Source: an uncultured Ignatzschineria sp.
GTDB lineage: Bacteria; Pseudomonadota; Gammaproteobacteria; Cardiobacteriales; Wohlfahrtiimonadaceae
Direction of reading: 5' to 3'
Length of the DNA stretch: 64,000 nucleotides
NCBI GenBank assembly: GCA_945639195.1
Contig: CALZEE010000001.1
Span: 372,001 to 436,000 of the forward strand
This document shows positions 1 to 9,237 of the stretch, piece by piece. The notes below the pieces were generated by a model. It saw only the letters and a program-made list of their open reading frames with translations, had not been told where the DNA came from and searched no databases. Position 1 is the first letter of the stretch; every line of letters begins with the position of its first letter. The position numbers were made by a program, and so were the translations under genes.

Positions 1-66
1 CCAAAAGTTGAAGGTCGCCAAATGACAATGGTACTTGCTCCGATAAAAACTGTAGCAAAAGAGTAG
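1..66 (+). CDS. infC: Translation initiation factor IF-3, C-terminal end (partial)
   Basis: The first 21 codons read [14 protein letters not shown] followed by a short tail and a TAG stop. This matches the conserved C-terminal end of IF-3 (KVEGRQM-MVLAP). IF-3 binds the 30S subunit, prevents premature joining of 50S and checks the start codon-initiator tRNA pairing. The rest of the gene lies upstream of the window. It is followed by rpmI and rplT in the standard infC-rpmI-rplT order. The call rests on the short conserved tail plus synteny. Confidence 0.9.
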   Translation, partial: PKVEGRQMTMVLAPIKTVAKE

Positions 67-119
67 ATGTAACTTATTTATTAATTAAAATTAATTTTAG
101 AAATGCGAGTGGAATTAAA

Positions 120-317
120 ATGCCAAAATTAAAATCACATAGCGGCGCTAAAAAGCGTTTCCGCAAAAGTGCAAGTGGTAGCTTCAAGCGCCAATGTGCT
201 TTCCGTAGCCATATTCTTACTAAAAAAACAACTAAGCGTAAAAGACATTTGCGTGGTGAAGCGGTGATTTCGAAAGCAGATCACAAGCAAATCGCACAAT
301 TGTTACCAAACGCATAG
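120..317 (+). CDS. rpmI: 50S ribosomal protein L35
   Basis: A 65-residue, very basic protein starting [15 protein letters not shown], the signature of bacterial L35, at the family's usual length of about 65. L35 is a small component of the large ribosomal subunit. It lies 53 bases after infC and 22 bases before rplT, the canonical infC-rpmI-rplT operon. In enterobacteria this operon is repressed by L20 binding to an mRNA pseudoknot between infC and rpmI; whether that structure is present here cannot be settled by eye. Confidence 0.97.
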   Translation: MPKLKSHSGAKKRFRKSASGSFKRQCAFRSHILTKKTTKRKRHLRGEAVISKADHKQIAQLLPNA

Positions 318-339
318 TATTCATTAGGAGAATAAAAAA

Positions 340-696
340 ATGGCAAGAGTTAAACGTGGGACGACCACTAATGCGCGTCACAAAAAAATCTTAAAAAAAG
401 CTAAAGGTTACTACGGCGCGCGTTCACGCACTATCCGTACAGCAACCCAGGCAGTTTATAAAGCAGGTCAATACGCATACCGTGACCGTCGTCAACGTAA
501 AAGAGACTTCCGTGCTCTTTGGATTGTACGTATTAATGCTGCTTCACGTGAGTTTGGTCTTTCTTACAGCCGCTTTATCAACGGTTTGAAAAAAGCTGAG
601 ATCCAAATTGACCGTAAAGTGCTCGCAGATATGGCAGTTCATGACATTAATGCATTCGGAGCATTAGCAGAACGTGCTAAATCAGCATTAGCATAA
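340..696 (+). CDS. rplT: 50S ribosomal protein L20
   Basis: A 118-residue basic protein starting [16 protein letters not shown], with the long N-terminal helix and the conserved [13 protein letters not shown] and [11 protein letters not shown] blocks of L20. Its length is that of the family (117-119). L20 binds 23S rRNA early in 50S assembly and in many gammaproteobacteria represses its own operon. A clear AGGAG ribosome site precedes the ATG. A small CTCTT/AAGAG hairpin directly follows the stop, and a second hairpin with a U-run lies between this gene and pheS. Confidence 0.98.
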   Translation: MARVKRGTTTNARHKKILKKAKGYYGARSRTIRTATQAVYKAGQYAYRDRRQRKRDFRALWIVRINAASREFGLSYSRFINGLKKAEIQIDRKVLADMAVHDINAFGALAERAKSALA

Positions 697-723
697 TATC
701 TCTTAATTAAAAGAGTTTAGAAC

Positions 724-766
724 AAAAAGGAAAAGCGGCTATGGATGCTCTTTTCCTTTTTTTATT
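724..766 (+). terminator. Terminator or attenuator between rplT and pheS
   Basis: AAAAAGGAAAAG (724-735) can pair with CTTTTCCTTTTT (750-761), closed by a 14-base loop and followed by a T-rich run. It lies in the rplT-pheS gap, the place where enterobacterial pheST is controlled by attenuation. A 13-codon Phe-containing mini-ORF (741-782) starts in the loop and overlaps the 3' arm, so partial termination is possible. Confidence 0.65.
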
Positions 767-782
767 TATAACAGATATGTAG
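741..782 (+). CDS. Possible 13-residue Phe-rich leader peptide upstream of pheST
   Basis: The frame reads MDALFLFLFITDM then TAG. It contains three Phe codons and an AAGGA nine bases upstream of the ATG. Enterobacterial pheM is a 14-residue Phe-rich leader in the same genomic position. Unlike pheM, this ORF begins inside the hairpin loop and runs through the U-tract, so its Phe codons may simply result from the T-run of a terminator. Treated as a weak candidate. Confidence 0.25.
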   Translation: MDALFLFLFITDM

Positions 783-794
783 GTAGATGAACTA

Positions 795-1808
795 ATGAGT
801 CTAGAGACAATTCTTCACTCTGCTTTAGAAGCCATCTCTAAAGCGGATAATTTGCAGGCGGTTGATGAAGTACGTGTAACCTATTTTGGTAAAAAAGGTC
901 AGATCAGTGGCTTAATGGCAGAGTTGGGCAAGCTTGAACCTGATGCACGTAAAGCGCGCGGCGCCGAAATTAATAAAGTTCGATCTGAAGTAATGGGTGC
1001 GCTTGAAGCGAAAAAGAATGCACTTGAAGAGGCCGAATTAAATAGACAATTGATGACTGAGACAGTCGATGTTACGCAGGCTGGACGCAATAGCGATACA
1101 GGTGCGCTTCATCCGATTACCAGAACAATGATGCGTATCCATGAGTTTTTTGCATCTGTTGGCTTTGATATTGTTGAAGGTCCAGAAATTGAGAGTGACT
1201 TCTATAACTTTGAAGCCCTCAATATTCCAGAGCATCATCCTGCAAGAGCCATGTTCGATACCTTCTATTTTGATGAGCATATGCTCCTTAGAACCCATAC
1301 CTCTAATACGCAAATTCACGTGATGCAAGAAGAGAAGCCACCTATTCAAATGATTGGGTATGGCCGTGTATATCGCAGTGACTCAGATGTGACACATAGT
1401 CCGATGTTCCACCAAGTGGAAGGCTTAGTGATTAACAAAGATGTGACTTTTGCGAATCTTAAAGGGATCTTGACAGAGTTTATGCAGAAATTCTTTGAAA
1501 AAGATCTTAAGCTACGTTTCCGCCCTTCATTCTTCCCCTTTACAGAGCCTTCAGCTGAAGTTGATATTGAATGTGTGATCTGTAGCGGTGATGGTTGCCG
1601 AGTATGTAAGAATACAGGATGGTTAGAAGTTTTAGGGTGCGGAATGGTTCATCCTAATGTCCTTAAAGCGGTAAATATTGACCCAGAAGAGTTCCAAGGA
1701 TATGCATTTGGAATGGGTGTGGAGCGTTTAGCGATGTTGCGTTATAGCGTTAATGACCTTCGCCTCTTCTATGAAAATGATATGAACTTCTTAACGCAAT
1801 TTAGATAA
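795..1808 (+). CDS. pheS: Phenylalanyl-tRNA synthetase alpha subunit
   Basis: A 337-residue class II synthetase subunit, typical for bacterial PheS (about 330-340). The alpha2-beta2 enzyme charges tRNA-Phe with phenylalanine, and alpha holds the catalytic site. An N-terminal coiled-coil arm covers residues 1-85. The catalytic core contains [23 protein letters not shown] and the motif 3 stretch [13 protein letters not shown] near residue 305. A CxxC-x4-CxxC cluster (Cys260, 263, 268, 271) just before the [14 protein letters not shown] block looks like the zinc-knuckle-like insertion of a subset of bacterial PheS proteins and is absent from the E. coli enzyme. pheT follows after 24 bases. Confidence 0.98.
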   Translation: MSLETILHSALEAISKADNLQAVDEVRVTYFGKKGQISGLMAELGKLEPDARKARGAEINKVRSEVMGALEAKKNALEEAELNRQLMTETVDVTQAGRNSDTGALHPITRTMMRIHEFFASVGFDIVEGPEIESDFYNFEALNIPEHHPARAMFDTFYFDEHMLLRTHTSNTQIHVMQEEKPPIQMIGYGRVYRSDSDVTHSPMFHQVEGLVINKDVTFANLKGILTEFMQKFFEKDLKLRFRPSFFPFTEPSAEVDIECVICSGDGCRVCKNTGWLEVLGCGMVHPNVLKAVNIDPEEFQGYAFGMGVERLAMLRYSVNDLRLFYENDMNFLTQFR

Positions 1809-1832
1809 ATCATTACTGGGTAAGCAAATATT

Positions 1833-4217
1833 ATGAAAATTTCAGTTTCTTGGTTAAAAGAGTGGATTGAGACAATTCCTGAAGATCTTTCTGATCGTTT
1901 GACGATGGCAGGATTAGAAGTGGAAGGAGTTGCATTGGCAGCGCCGGCATTTAATGGCGTTGTGGTAGGGAAGGTTGTTGAGCTTGTACAGCATCCTGAT
2001 GCGGATAGACTCCGCGTTGCACAAGTAGATGTAGGGCGTGATGCGCCCGTACAGATCGTTTGCGGGGCACCTAACGTAGCTGTAGGTATTAAAGTGCCAA
2101 CCGCGCTTGTAGGTGCAGTACTTCCGGGTGACTTTAAAATTAAAGATGCAAAACTTCGAGGTGTTGCTTCATCAGGAATGCTCTGTTCTGCAAAAGAACT
2201 TGGGATTAATGAGGATGCTTCAGGTTTGATGATTTTGGCGGATGATTTAGAGATCGGCGCTGACTTTAGAGAATTATTAGATCTTGATGATGAAATTATC
2301 GAGATTGACTTAACCCCGAATCGTGGGGATTGCTTAAGTATTTTAGGCGTTGCTCGTGATGTTGCTGCGATAACAGGCCAAGAAGTGAAAGCTTTTGAAG
2401 CGCCAGTAGCCGTTGTTGAAAATACGTTGACTAAAGCAGTGACTATTGAAAATACGCAAGATTGCCCCAAATATTTAGGGCGTGTGATTGAAGGCGTTAA
2501 TCAGAAGGCCGAAACACCGCTCTGGATGTGTGAGCGTCTTCGTCGTAGTGGAATACGTCCACACGGCATTTTGGTAGACATTACTAACTATGTGTTATTA
2601 GAAATTGGTCAACCATTGCATGCATTTGATTTTGCAAAAGTAACAGGTGATATCCAGGTACGTCGCGCGAAAGAGGGTGAGAAAATCACACTTATCAATG
2701 AAGATGTTATCGCGCTTAAAAACGATACGCTTGTGATTGCTGATGATCAAAAAGTCCTTGCGATAGCTGGAATTATGGGCGGCCTTGAAAGCGCTTGTAA
2801 TGACGATACGACCACGGTCTTCTTAGAGTCTGCATGGTTTAATCCTATTACGATTGCCGGGAAAGCTCGTAATTATGGATTGCATACAGATTCATCTCAT
2901 CGCTTTGAACGCGGTGTTGATTTTGAATTGGCTGATAAAGCGATTGAGTATGCAGCTGTATTGATTCAAAAATATGCGGGTGGGAAAGCAGGTGCTATTT
3001 CACAAGCTATTGATGTGAAAATGTTGCCTCAGCGAGAGCCTATCAAAGTAAGGTTTTGTAAAACAAATCAAATAATTGGGCAAGAATTTACAAATCATGA
3101 TATAAATATGTTTGTGAATAGAATCGGTAATGTGACAGAAATTAACAATGATTATCTTGTTGTTATTCCTCCTAGTTATCGTTTTGACCTCCAAATTGAA
3201 GAGGACTTCATTGAAGAGGTTGCTCGTCTTAATGGTTATGATAATGTTCCTGTCTCATTTGAGATGGTCTCTCAGGTTCTAATGACGAAAGTCCCAGAAT
3301 CTAAGGTCACTCTTACTGACTTTAAGAAAACGTTGGTAAGTCGTGGATTCCATGAAGTAATTGAGATGAGTTTCATTAGTCCTGCGTGGCAAGCGATTTT
3401 AGATCCAAAAAAATCAGCAATTGCGCTGAAAAATCCGATTTCAAGTGATCTCTCAGTAATGAGAACAACCTTGTTACCCGGTGTTTTAGGGGCAATGGAT
3501 CATAATCTTAAGCGCCAGCAGACAAGATTGAGATTTTTTGAGTCTGGACGTACTTATAACGGAACGTTAGAAAACATTGTTCAGGAGCTACATATCGCAG
3601 GCGCCATCTGCGGTACAGCGGCGCCATTACAGTGGGGTGTTGAAGCCCGTGCGGTAGACTTTTTTGATTTAAAAGGGGATGTTGAAGCGCTTCTTAAAAG
3701 AACAGGAAGAGATGATTTTACTTTTGTTTCTTCAGAGCGTGAAATTTTGCATCCGGGGCAGAGCGCAGATATTAAGTTAGGGAGTGGAGAGACTGTCGGT
3801 TATTTAGGTAAATTACATCCTAGTGTTGTAAAAGCACTCGATTTAAATCGAGATGTATTTGTCTTTGAACTCAATTATGACCTTCTTTCAGGATCTGAGA
3901 CGCCGAAGTTTAAAGAACTTTCACGTTTCCCTGTATCTAAACGAGATCTTGCACTTGTTGTTCCTTTTAATGTAACGACGCAGCAAGTTTTAGATGTGAT
4001 GAAGGGCGGAGTTGAACCTCGTCAGTATCTCATTAATGTGAACTTATTTGATATCTACGCACCTAAAGCGGAAAAAGCAGAAAATGCATCTAAAAATATG
4101 GCATTTAGCTTAACTTTCCAAAATCGTGAGGAGAGCCTCAAGGATGTGGAAGTAGATCAAATTGTGGAAGGAATTCTTGTTGACCTAGCGGCAATTGGAG
4201 TTTCAGTCCGTCAATAA
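1833..4217 (+). CDS. pheT: Phenylalanyl-tRNA synthetase beta subunit
   Basis: A 794-residue beta subunit, full length for the family (about 795). It begins MKISVSWLKEWIE, followed by the EMAP/OB tRNA-binding domain (roughly residues 40-150, with HPDADRLRVAQVDVG and the CGAPNV block). The B3/B4 editing region, the B5 domain and a catalytic-like domain come next. The C-terminal FDX-ACB domain carries FPVSKRDLALVV near residue 700. Beta binds the anticodon side of tRNA-Phe and edits Tyr-tRNA-Phe. It lies 24 bases after pheS and is followed by ihfA, as in enterobacteria. Confidence 0.98.
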   Translation: MKISVSWLKEWIETIPEDLSDRLTMAGLEVEGVALAAPAFNGVVVGKVVELVQHPDADRLRVAQVDVGRDAPVQIVCGAPNVAVGIKVPTALVGAVLPGDFKIKDAKLRGVASSGMLCSAKELGINEDASGLMILADDLEIGADFRELLDLDDEIIEIDLTPNRGDCLSILGVARDVAAITGQEVKAFEAPVAVVENTLTKAVTIENTQDCPKYLGRVIEGVNQKAETPLWMCERLRRSGIRPHGILVDITNYVLLEIGQPLHAFDFAKVTGDIQVRRAKEGEKITLINEDVIALKNDTLVIADDQKVLAIAGIMGGLESACNDDTTTVFLESAWFNPITIAGKARNYGLHTDSSHRFERGVDFELADKAIEYAAVLIQKYAGGKAGAISQAIDVKMLPQREPIKVRFCKTNQIIGQEFTNHDINMFVNRIGNVTEINNDYLVVIPPSYRFDLQIEEDFIEEVARLNGYDNVPVSFEMVSQVLMTKVPESKVTLTDFKKTLVSRGFHEVIEMSFISPAWQAILDPKKSAIALKNPISSDLSVMRTTLLPGVLGAMDHNLKRQQTRLRFFESGRTYNGTLENIVQELHIAGAICGTAAPLQWGVEARAVDFFDLKGDVEALLKRTGRDDFTFVSSEREILHPGQSADIKLGSGETVGYLGKLHPSVVKALDLNRDVFVFELNYDLLSGSETPKFKELSRFPVSKRDLALVVPFNVTTQQVLDVMKGGVEPRQYLINVNLFDIYAPKAEKAENASKNMAFSLTFQNREESLKDVEVDQIVEGILVDLAAIGVSVRQ

Positions 4218-4263
4218 TAAAAGATATCAATAAAATAGAGTCATAATAGTAAAGGAGTTACAA

Positions 4264-4569
4264 ATGCCTACTTTAACGAAAGCTGCAATTACGGAAAATT
4301 TATATCATAGTACAAATATTTCACGTGAAGATACGAAACAATTTGTTGAGGATTTCTTCAGTGAAATTGGCGATGCACTTGCAACTGGTCGTGCAGTAAA
4401 ACTTTCAGGTTTTGGAAGTTTTGAATTGCGTGATAAATCAGAGCGTCCTGGAAGAAACCCTAAAACTGGGGAAGAAATTCCAATTAGTGCGCGTCGTGTT
4501 GTGACCTTCCGTATTGGTCAGAATCTCCGTTTAAGTATGAATGAATTAAGTGAAAGCGCTGAAGCGTAA
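4264..4569 (+). CDS. ihfA: Integration host factor subunit alpha
   Basis: A 101-residue HU/IHF-family DNA-bending protein. The C-terminal [22 protein letters not shown] block is the beta-arm whose proline intercalates into DNA. Position directly after pheT and sequence ([11 protein letters not shown]) indicate the alpha subunit. With IhfB it makes a sequence-specific heterodimer that bends DNA by about 160 degrees for transcription, replication and recombination. An AGGAG site precedes the ATG. A rho-independent terminator 40 bases downstream ends the rplT-pheST-ihfA block. Confidence 0.96.
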   Translation: MPTLTKAAITENLYHSTNISREDTKQFVEDFFSEIGDALATGRAVKLSGFGSFELRDKSERPGRNPKTGEEIPISARRVVTFRIGQNLRLSMNELSESAEA

Positions 4570-4607
4570 TTAGTAACTATCACTTAAAAAGTTTATATTT
4601 TAGGCTC

Positions 4608-4634
4608 AAAACCTCGCTTCGGCGGGGTTTTTTT
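4608..4634 (+). terminator. Rho-independent terminator after ihfA
   Basis: AAAACCTCGC, a UUCG tetraloop, then GCGGGGTT and a run of seven T. The ten-pair stem includes one G-U pair. It separates ihfA from murJ. Confidence 0.9.
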
Positions 4635-4694
4635 ATGTTTGGGATAGAAGTGCGTATAATCAGAGTTATTTTCCCATAACATTCAAAGGAACTT

Positions 4695-6242
4695 ATGAAA
4701 TCTTCCCTTTTTCGCTCACTATTTACGGTGAGTGGCTTTACATTTCTCTCCCGCATTATGGGGCTGGTGAGAGACATCGTTTTTGCAAGTTACTTTGGTG
4801 CTGGGGCTGCAATGGATGCTTTTAGTGTTGCCTTTCGAATCCCCAATCTCTTCCGTCGTTTTTTTGGAGAAGGTGCGTTTAACCAAGCATTTGTACCAAT
4901 CTTTAGTGAGTATCGATTAGAGAAGAGTGTGGACGAGCTCAAACGGTTTTTAGCGGAAGTCAGCGGGACGTTAGGGGTAGTCTTGCTGTTGATTACTATT
5001 GTTGGAGTGCTCTTCTCATCAGAGATGGTGGTGCTCTTTGCCTCTGGCTTTGTACATGATTCAGAAAAATTTGCGCTGACACAGGATCTATTGCGTTTAA
5101 TGCTGCCATATCTCTTTTTTATCTGTATGACAGCAATGTATAGTAGTGTTTTGAATGCCCTTAATAAGTTTGCGATCCCGGCCGCTATTCCGATTTTACT
5201 CAATATCTTCTTGATTGCCGGGGCGCTCTTAAGTCATTATTTTGGTGAACCGATTATGGCGCTCGGATATGCCGTTTTCTTGGGCGGTGTTGTGCAGATG
5301 GTCGCGCTCTTTTATGCTGTGAAGCGAGAAGGGCTTATTACAATGCCACGTATTCGGTTCTCATCTCCTGGAGTGAAGCGAGTGATGTTCTTGATGGTTC
5401 CGGCAATTATCGGCTCATCAAGTAGTCAGATTAATATCTTGATCAATACGCAATTAGCATCTCGCCTTGAAACGGGAAGCATCACGTGGCTCTATTATTC
5501 AGATAGATTGGTGGAGTTTGCGATAGGCACCTTTGCTGTTGCATTAGGGACGGTCATTCTCCCAAGGCTTTCTGAACTTCAGACAAAAGGGGATACTGAG
5601 AATTTAGGCAAGACAATCGATTGGGGAATCCAGCTCTCATTAATCATTGGTGTTCCGGCAATGATTGGATTGATCTTTTTGGCAGAGCCGCTCTTAGCGC
5701 TTCTCTTTATGCGTGGGGAGTTTTACGAAGCCGATGTTATGATGGCGGCAAGAAGCCTGGTGACATATTCATTGAGTATCCCGGCATTTTTCATTATTAG
5801 AATTTTAGCACCTGTCTATTTCGCACGTCAGAATACTAAAACGCCGATGTACTTTAGTTTGATAGCAATTGCAGTGAATATTTGCCTACAATTTATTTTA
5901 GTGGAATATTATCAGCATGCAGGGCTTGCGCTCTCATCATCTATCGCGGCGTGGGTAAATGCATTGCTATTAGCAGGGGGGTTAGTTGTGATGAATATCC
6001 ATCATTTTAACGCGCTATTTACCAAGCGGATTTTAGCGTTGTTGCCGGCAAATGGGGTTTTAGTATTGATTCTTCTCTGGATGCAAAGCTTTAAATCTTT
6101 CTGGTTTGAAGGGGCCTTCATTTTAAAGATGCCGATCATGATTGTTGCGATCGTGGCGGCGATTATTCTCTATTTTGGTGTGCTACATCTGTCAGGATTT
6201 TCGTTGGCAAGATTAAAAGGACCTTTAGTGAGAATGAAATAG
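4695..6242 (+). CDS. murJ: Lipid II flippase MurJ (MviN)
   Basis: A 515-residue polytopic membrane protein of the MOP exporter superfamily. The N-terminus has the MurJ signature SGFTFLSRIMGLVRDIVFASYFG and FRIPNLFRRFFGEGAFNQAFVP, including the conserved arginines that line the cavity. About 14 hydrophobic segments follow. MurJ moves lipid II across the inner membrane for peptidoglycan assembly. AAGGAA precedes the ATG. It is a single gene bounded by terminators. A TATAAT at 4655-4660 is a possible -10 element, but no good -35 goes with it. Confidence 0.96.
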   Translation: MKSSLFRSLFTVSGFTFLSRIMGLVRDIVFASYFGAGAAMDAFSVAFRIPNLFRRFFGEGAFNQAFVPIFSEYRLEKSVDELKRFLAEVSGTLGVVLLLITIVGVLFSSEMVVLFASGFVHDSEKFALTQDLLRLMLPYLFFICMTAMYSSVLNALNKFAIPAAIPILLNIFLIAGALLSHYFGEPIMALGYAVFLGGVVQMVALFYAVKREGLITMPRIRFSSPGVKRVMFLMVPAIIGSSSSQINILINTQLASRLETGSITWLYYSDRLVEFAIGTFAVALGTVILPRLSELQTKGDTENLGKTIDWGIQLSLIIGVPAMIGLIFLAEPLLALLFMRGEFYEADVMMAARSLVTYSLSIPAFFIIRILAPVYFARQNTKTPMYFSLIAIAVNICLQFILVEYYQHAGLALSSSIAAWVNALLLAGGLVVMNIHHFNALFTKRILALLPANGVLVLILLWMQSFKSFWFEGAFILKMPIMIVAIVAAIILYFGVLHLSGFSLARLKGPLVRMK

Positions 6243-6315
6243 CGGGGATGTAATAGACGGTGAAGGCGTAGCAAGATGCTTTCTCTGAAGTCTTTCTCGA
6301 TACTTTCTAGATATC

Positions 6316-6350
6316 AAAAATGCCGGACTGAATACAGTGCCGGCATTTTT
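6316..6350. terminator. Bidirectional terminator built from inverted TGCCGG motifs
   Basis: AAAAATGCCGGACTG, loop AATA, then CAGTGCCGGCATTTTT. The stem has 15-16 pairs with one bulged G, an A-run on the left and a T-run on the right, so it can stop transcription from murJ (+) and from the rarD-like gene (-). Both arms carry CCGGCATTTTT reading outward, the same motif that is scattered through the window. Confidence 0.9.
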
Positions 6351-6366
6351 CATTGAGGCGATTGAT

Positions 6367-7296
6367 TTATAGGGAAGCGATATTTTGCGCGATCCTACGA
6401 TTCTTGCGAATCCTGTATATTTCACTGCTGATATAGGTGATGACCGAGATCCAAACAATGATGAATCCGACTAACCTTGCGCCAGAGAAACTCTCATTGA
6501 AGACTAAAATCCCTGATAAAAACTGCAGGGTTGGCGAAACGTATTGTAAGATTCCGACGATTGAGAGCGGAATAAATCTTGCGCCCTTTGCAAAGAGAAG
6601 GAGCGGAATTGTGGTTGCGGCTCCCGAAAAGACCAGAATAAACATTGGTAGAGGATTGAGTTCTGTAAAGATTAAGGTATCGCTTTTGTAAGCTAGTGAG
6701 AGATAGATAATCGTAAACGGTAACATAAAGAGCGTTTCAAGAAATAGTCCGGCAAGCGGTGGTAATGATGCAATCTTTTTAATTGCGCCATAAAAGCCGA
6801 AGGAGAAGGCGAGTAATAGGGCAATATAAGGAATTGTGCCTCCTAAGAATGCTAGCCATAATACGCCTGTTGTCGCAAGCGCTATAGCGACATACTGAAT
6901 CTTCGTAAGGCTCTCTTTAAAGAGAATTCTGCCAAGAAAGACACTGACTAACGGATTAATATAGTAGCCTAAGCTTGCTTCGAGAACCTGTTTGCTACTA
7001 ATCGCGTAGAGATAGATCGACCAGTTGAGAAAGAGGAAGAAGGAAGAGCCCATAAAGGTTAGGAGGATTCGACGATTACGTAGAGCATCTTTTAGTAAGA
7101 GGCGATCCTCTTTACGAAAGATGAGCACCATACAGATAAAGAGTAACGCCCAACCGATTCTCTGTGCCATGAGTTGCAGTGAGTCAATGCCGGCAAGGGG
7201 ATACCAGTAGATGGGGAAAAACCCCCAAATAATATAGCAGGTGAGCGTAAGAACAACGCCTTTTCGGTAGTTGTCTGCAGTGCTGAGAGTATTCAT
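6367..7296 (-). CDS. rarD: RarD-type EamA/DMT permease
   Basis: A polytopic protein of about ten membrane segments. It begins MNTLSTADNYRKGVVLTLT and continues with CYIIWGFFPIYWYPLAG, the RarD/EamA hallmark, plus YYINPLVSVFLGRILFKESL in the first repeat and LQYVSPTLQFLSGILVFNESF in the second. The frame runs open upstream to 7416, but family alignment and the RKG start of the first helix favour the ATG at 7296 (309 residues). The substrate is unknown; RarD was named for a link to chloramphenicol sensitivity, which has not been tested in most species. It converges on murJ at a shared terminator. Confidence 0.85.
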   Translation of the reverse strand: MNTLSTADNYRKGVVLTLTCYIIWGFFPIYWYPLAGIDSLQLMAQRIGWALLFICMVLIFRKEDRLLLKDALRNRRILLTFMGSSFFLFLNWSIYLYAISSKQVLEASLGYYINPLVSVFLGRILFKESLTKIQYVAIALATTGVLWLAFLGGTIPYIALLLAFSFGFYGAIKKIASLPPLAGLFLETLFMLPFTIIYLSLAYKSDTLIFTELNPLPMFILVFSGAATTIPLLLFAKGARFIPLSIVGILQYVSPTLQFLSGILVFNESFSGARLVGFIIVWISVITYISSEIYRIRKNRRIAQNIASL

Positions 7297-7529
7297 GATA
7301 TGGACGCCTATGGGGTCGATTTGAGAAATGTTTTTGAAGGTCAGTGTATCAGGAAATTGAGATGGTGCTGAGACTTCTAGAAAAAGAGTCAATAGGGATT
7401 TGCTCTCGCTTTGCAACTAAAGCAAGCGAGAGCAATACAATTGTAAAATATTCCGTTAAAATAGCGAAAGAACTATTTTGTCCAAGGCTTGATAAAAGTT
7501 TAAATCTTGGCAGTTACCGCATTAATTAG

Positions 7530-8381
<852 letters not shown>

Positions 8382-8455
8382 ATAATAGTATGAGAGTTGG
8401 GAGTACCAGATTACCTTCAAGTCTCTATTAAGCCCATACCGGTTTGAAATATTAG

Positions 8456-8485
8456 CGCTACACAAGTAGATTGTGTAGCGTTTTT
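8456..8485 (+). terminator. Rho-independent terminator after kdsA
   Basis: CGCTACACAA, a five-base loop and TTGTGTAGCG make a perfect ten-pair stem followed by TTTTT. Confidence 0.92.
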
Positions 8486-8673
8486 CTTAAAGGGGATTAA
8501 ATGTATGGCGTGAGTCAAAGAATGTGAGTGGGTGATATAAAGATGAAAGGGTTCTTTTTTGCGGTAATATTTGTGTTAGTCTGAGAGGGCGTTTCTATCA
8601 ATAAAGGACGCTCAAAACTTTCTAATATCCCTTTCTATATTGACCCCGTGATGATCTAAAAGGACTCCTTTTT

Positions 8674-9111
8674 ATGACTGCTGATATTACCTATACTATT
8701 CCTGCCAAAAATCGACGTAACTTAGCGCTATTGATGGTGGTATTAATCATTGCCATTGTTGTGCTCGAGGGGATTTTTGTTGCACGGGTTCCTTTGATTG
8801 TTTTTGTTGGTTTCGGCATATACTTTTATTTCGCGTCTCTTTCGAGTGCAACTTTAACGGCGGATCGTTTAATCGTGAAACCTGTTTTGGGGCGTGCAAA
8901 AGAGTTCCCGTTATCAGGCGGAGCTTTCGAAAAACGACATTTTAAAGGATGGGTTGCGCTCATCGCCTTTTCTAGAATGGAGGGAACGAGTATCAGCTAT
9001 ACAAAAGCCGGTGGAAAACCTGTAATGACCGTTAATGGATTATATGACATGCAAGATGTCGAATCATTATTTGCGGAGATTGAGCGGAGGCAAGCAGCGC
9101 TGAATTCGTAG
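8674..9111 (+). CDS. Small inner-membrane protein, PH-like C-terminal region
   Basis: A 145-residue protein not assigned to a named family. Residues 18-38 and 41-58 form two adjacent hydrophobic segments. The remaining 85 residues are soluble, mostly beta-rich with a final amphipathic helix, resembling membrane-anchored bacterial PH-like proteins of the form two helices plus ATLTADRLIVKPVLG strand pattern. An AGGA site lies about seven bases before the ATG. It converges on the aminopeptidase gene at a shared terminator. The function is unknown and the PH-like reading is a guess from secondary-structure pattern. Confidence 0.7.
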   Translation: MTADITYTIPAKNRRNLALLMVVLIIAIVVLEGIFVARVPLIVFVGFGIYFYFASLSSATLTADRLIVKPVLGRAKEFPLSGGAFEKRHFKGWVALIAFSRMEGTSISYTKAGGKPVMTVNGLYDMQDVESLFAEIERRQAALNS

Positions 9112-9137
9112 TTTTAAGCTTTGACTGAATCAATCAT

Positions 9138-9187
9138 AAAAAAACCTGAATGCCTGCCTCTTTTGAGAGGAAGGATTCAGGTTTTTT
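9138..9187. terminator. Bidirectional terminator
   Basis: AAAAAACCTGAAT pairs with ATTCAGGTTTTTT, with an inner GCCTC/GAGG helix (CCTCTTTTGAGG). A-run and T-run flank it, so it can serve both the gene at 8674 (+) and the aminopeptidase (-). Confidence 0.88.
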
Positions 9188-9237
9188 GATAAGTAGCTGA
9201 TCAATAATAGGCTATTAACCATCAAACAATCAGAAAA

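Noticed and set aside
899..1349. Two minus-strand open frames inside pheS
   Set aside because: They overlap a fully conserved gene, have no ribosome site and show no protein similarity; they are shadows of pheS.
1769..2470. A 233-codon minus-strand frame inside pheT
   Set aside because: Its Ser/Thr/Ala-rich composition is that of a complement-frame artefact and pheT is certain.
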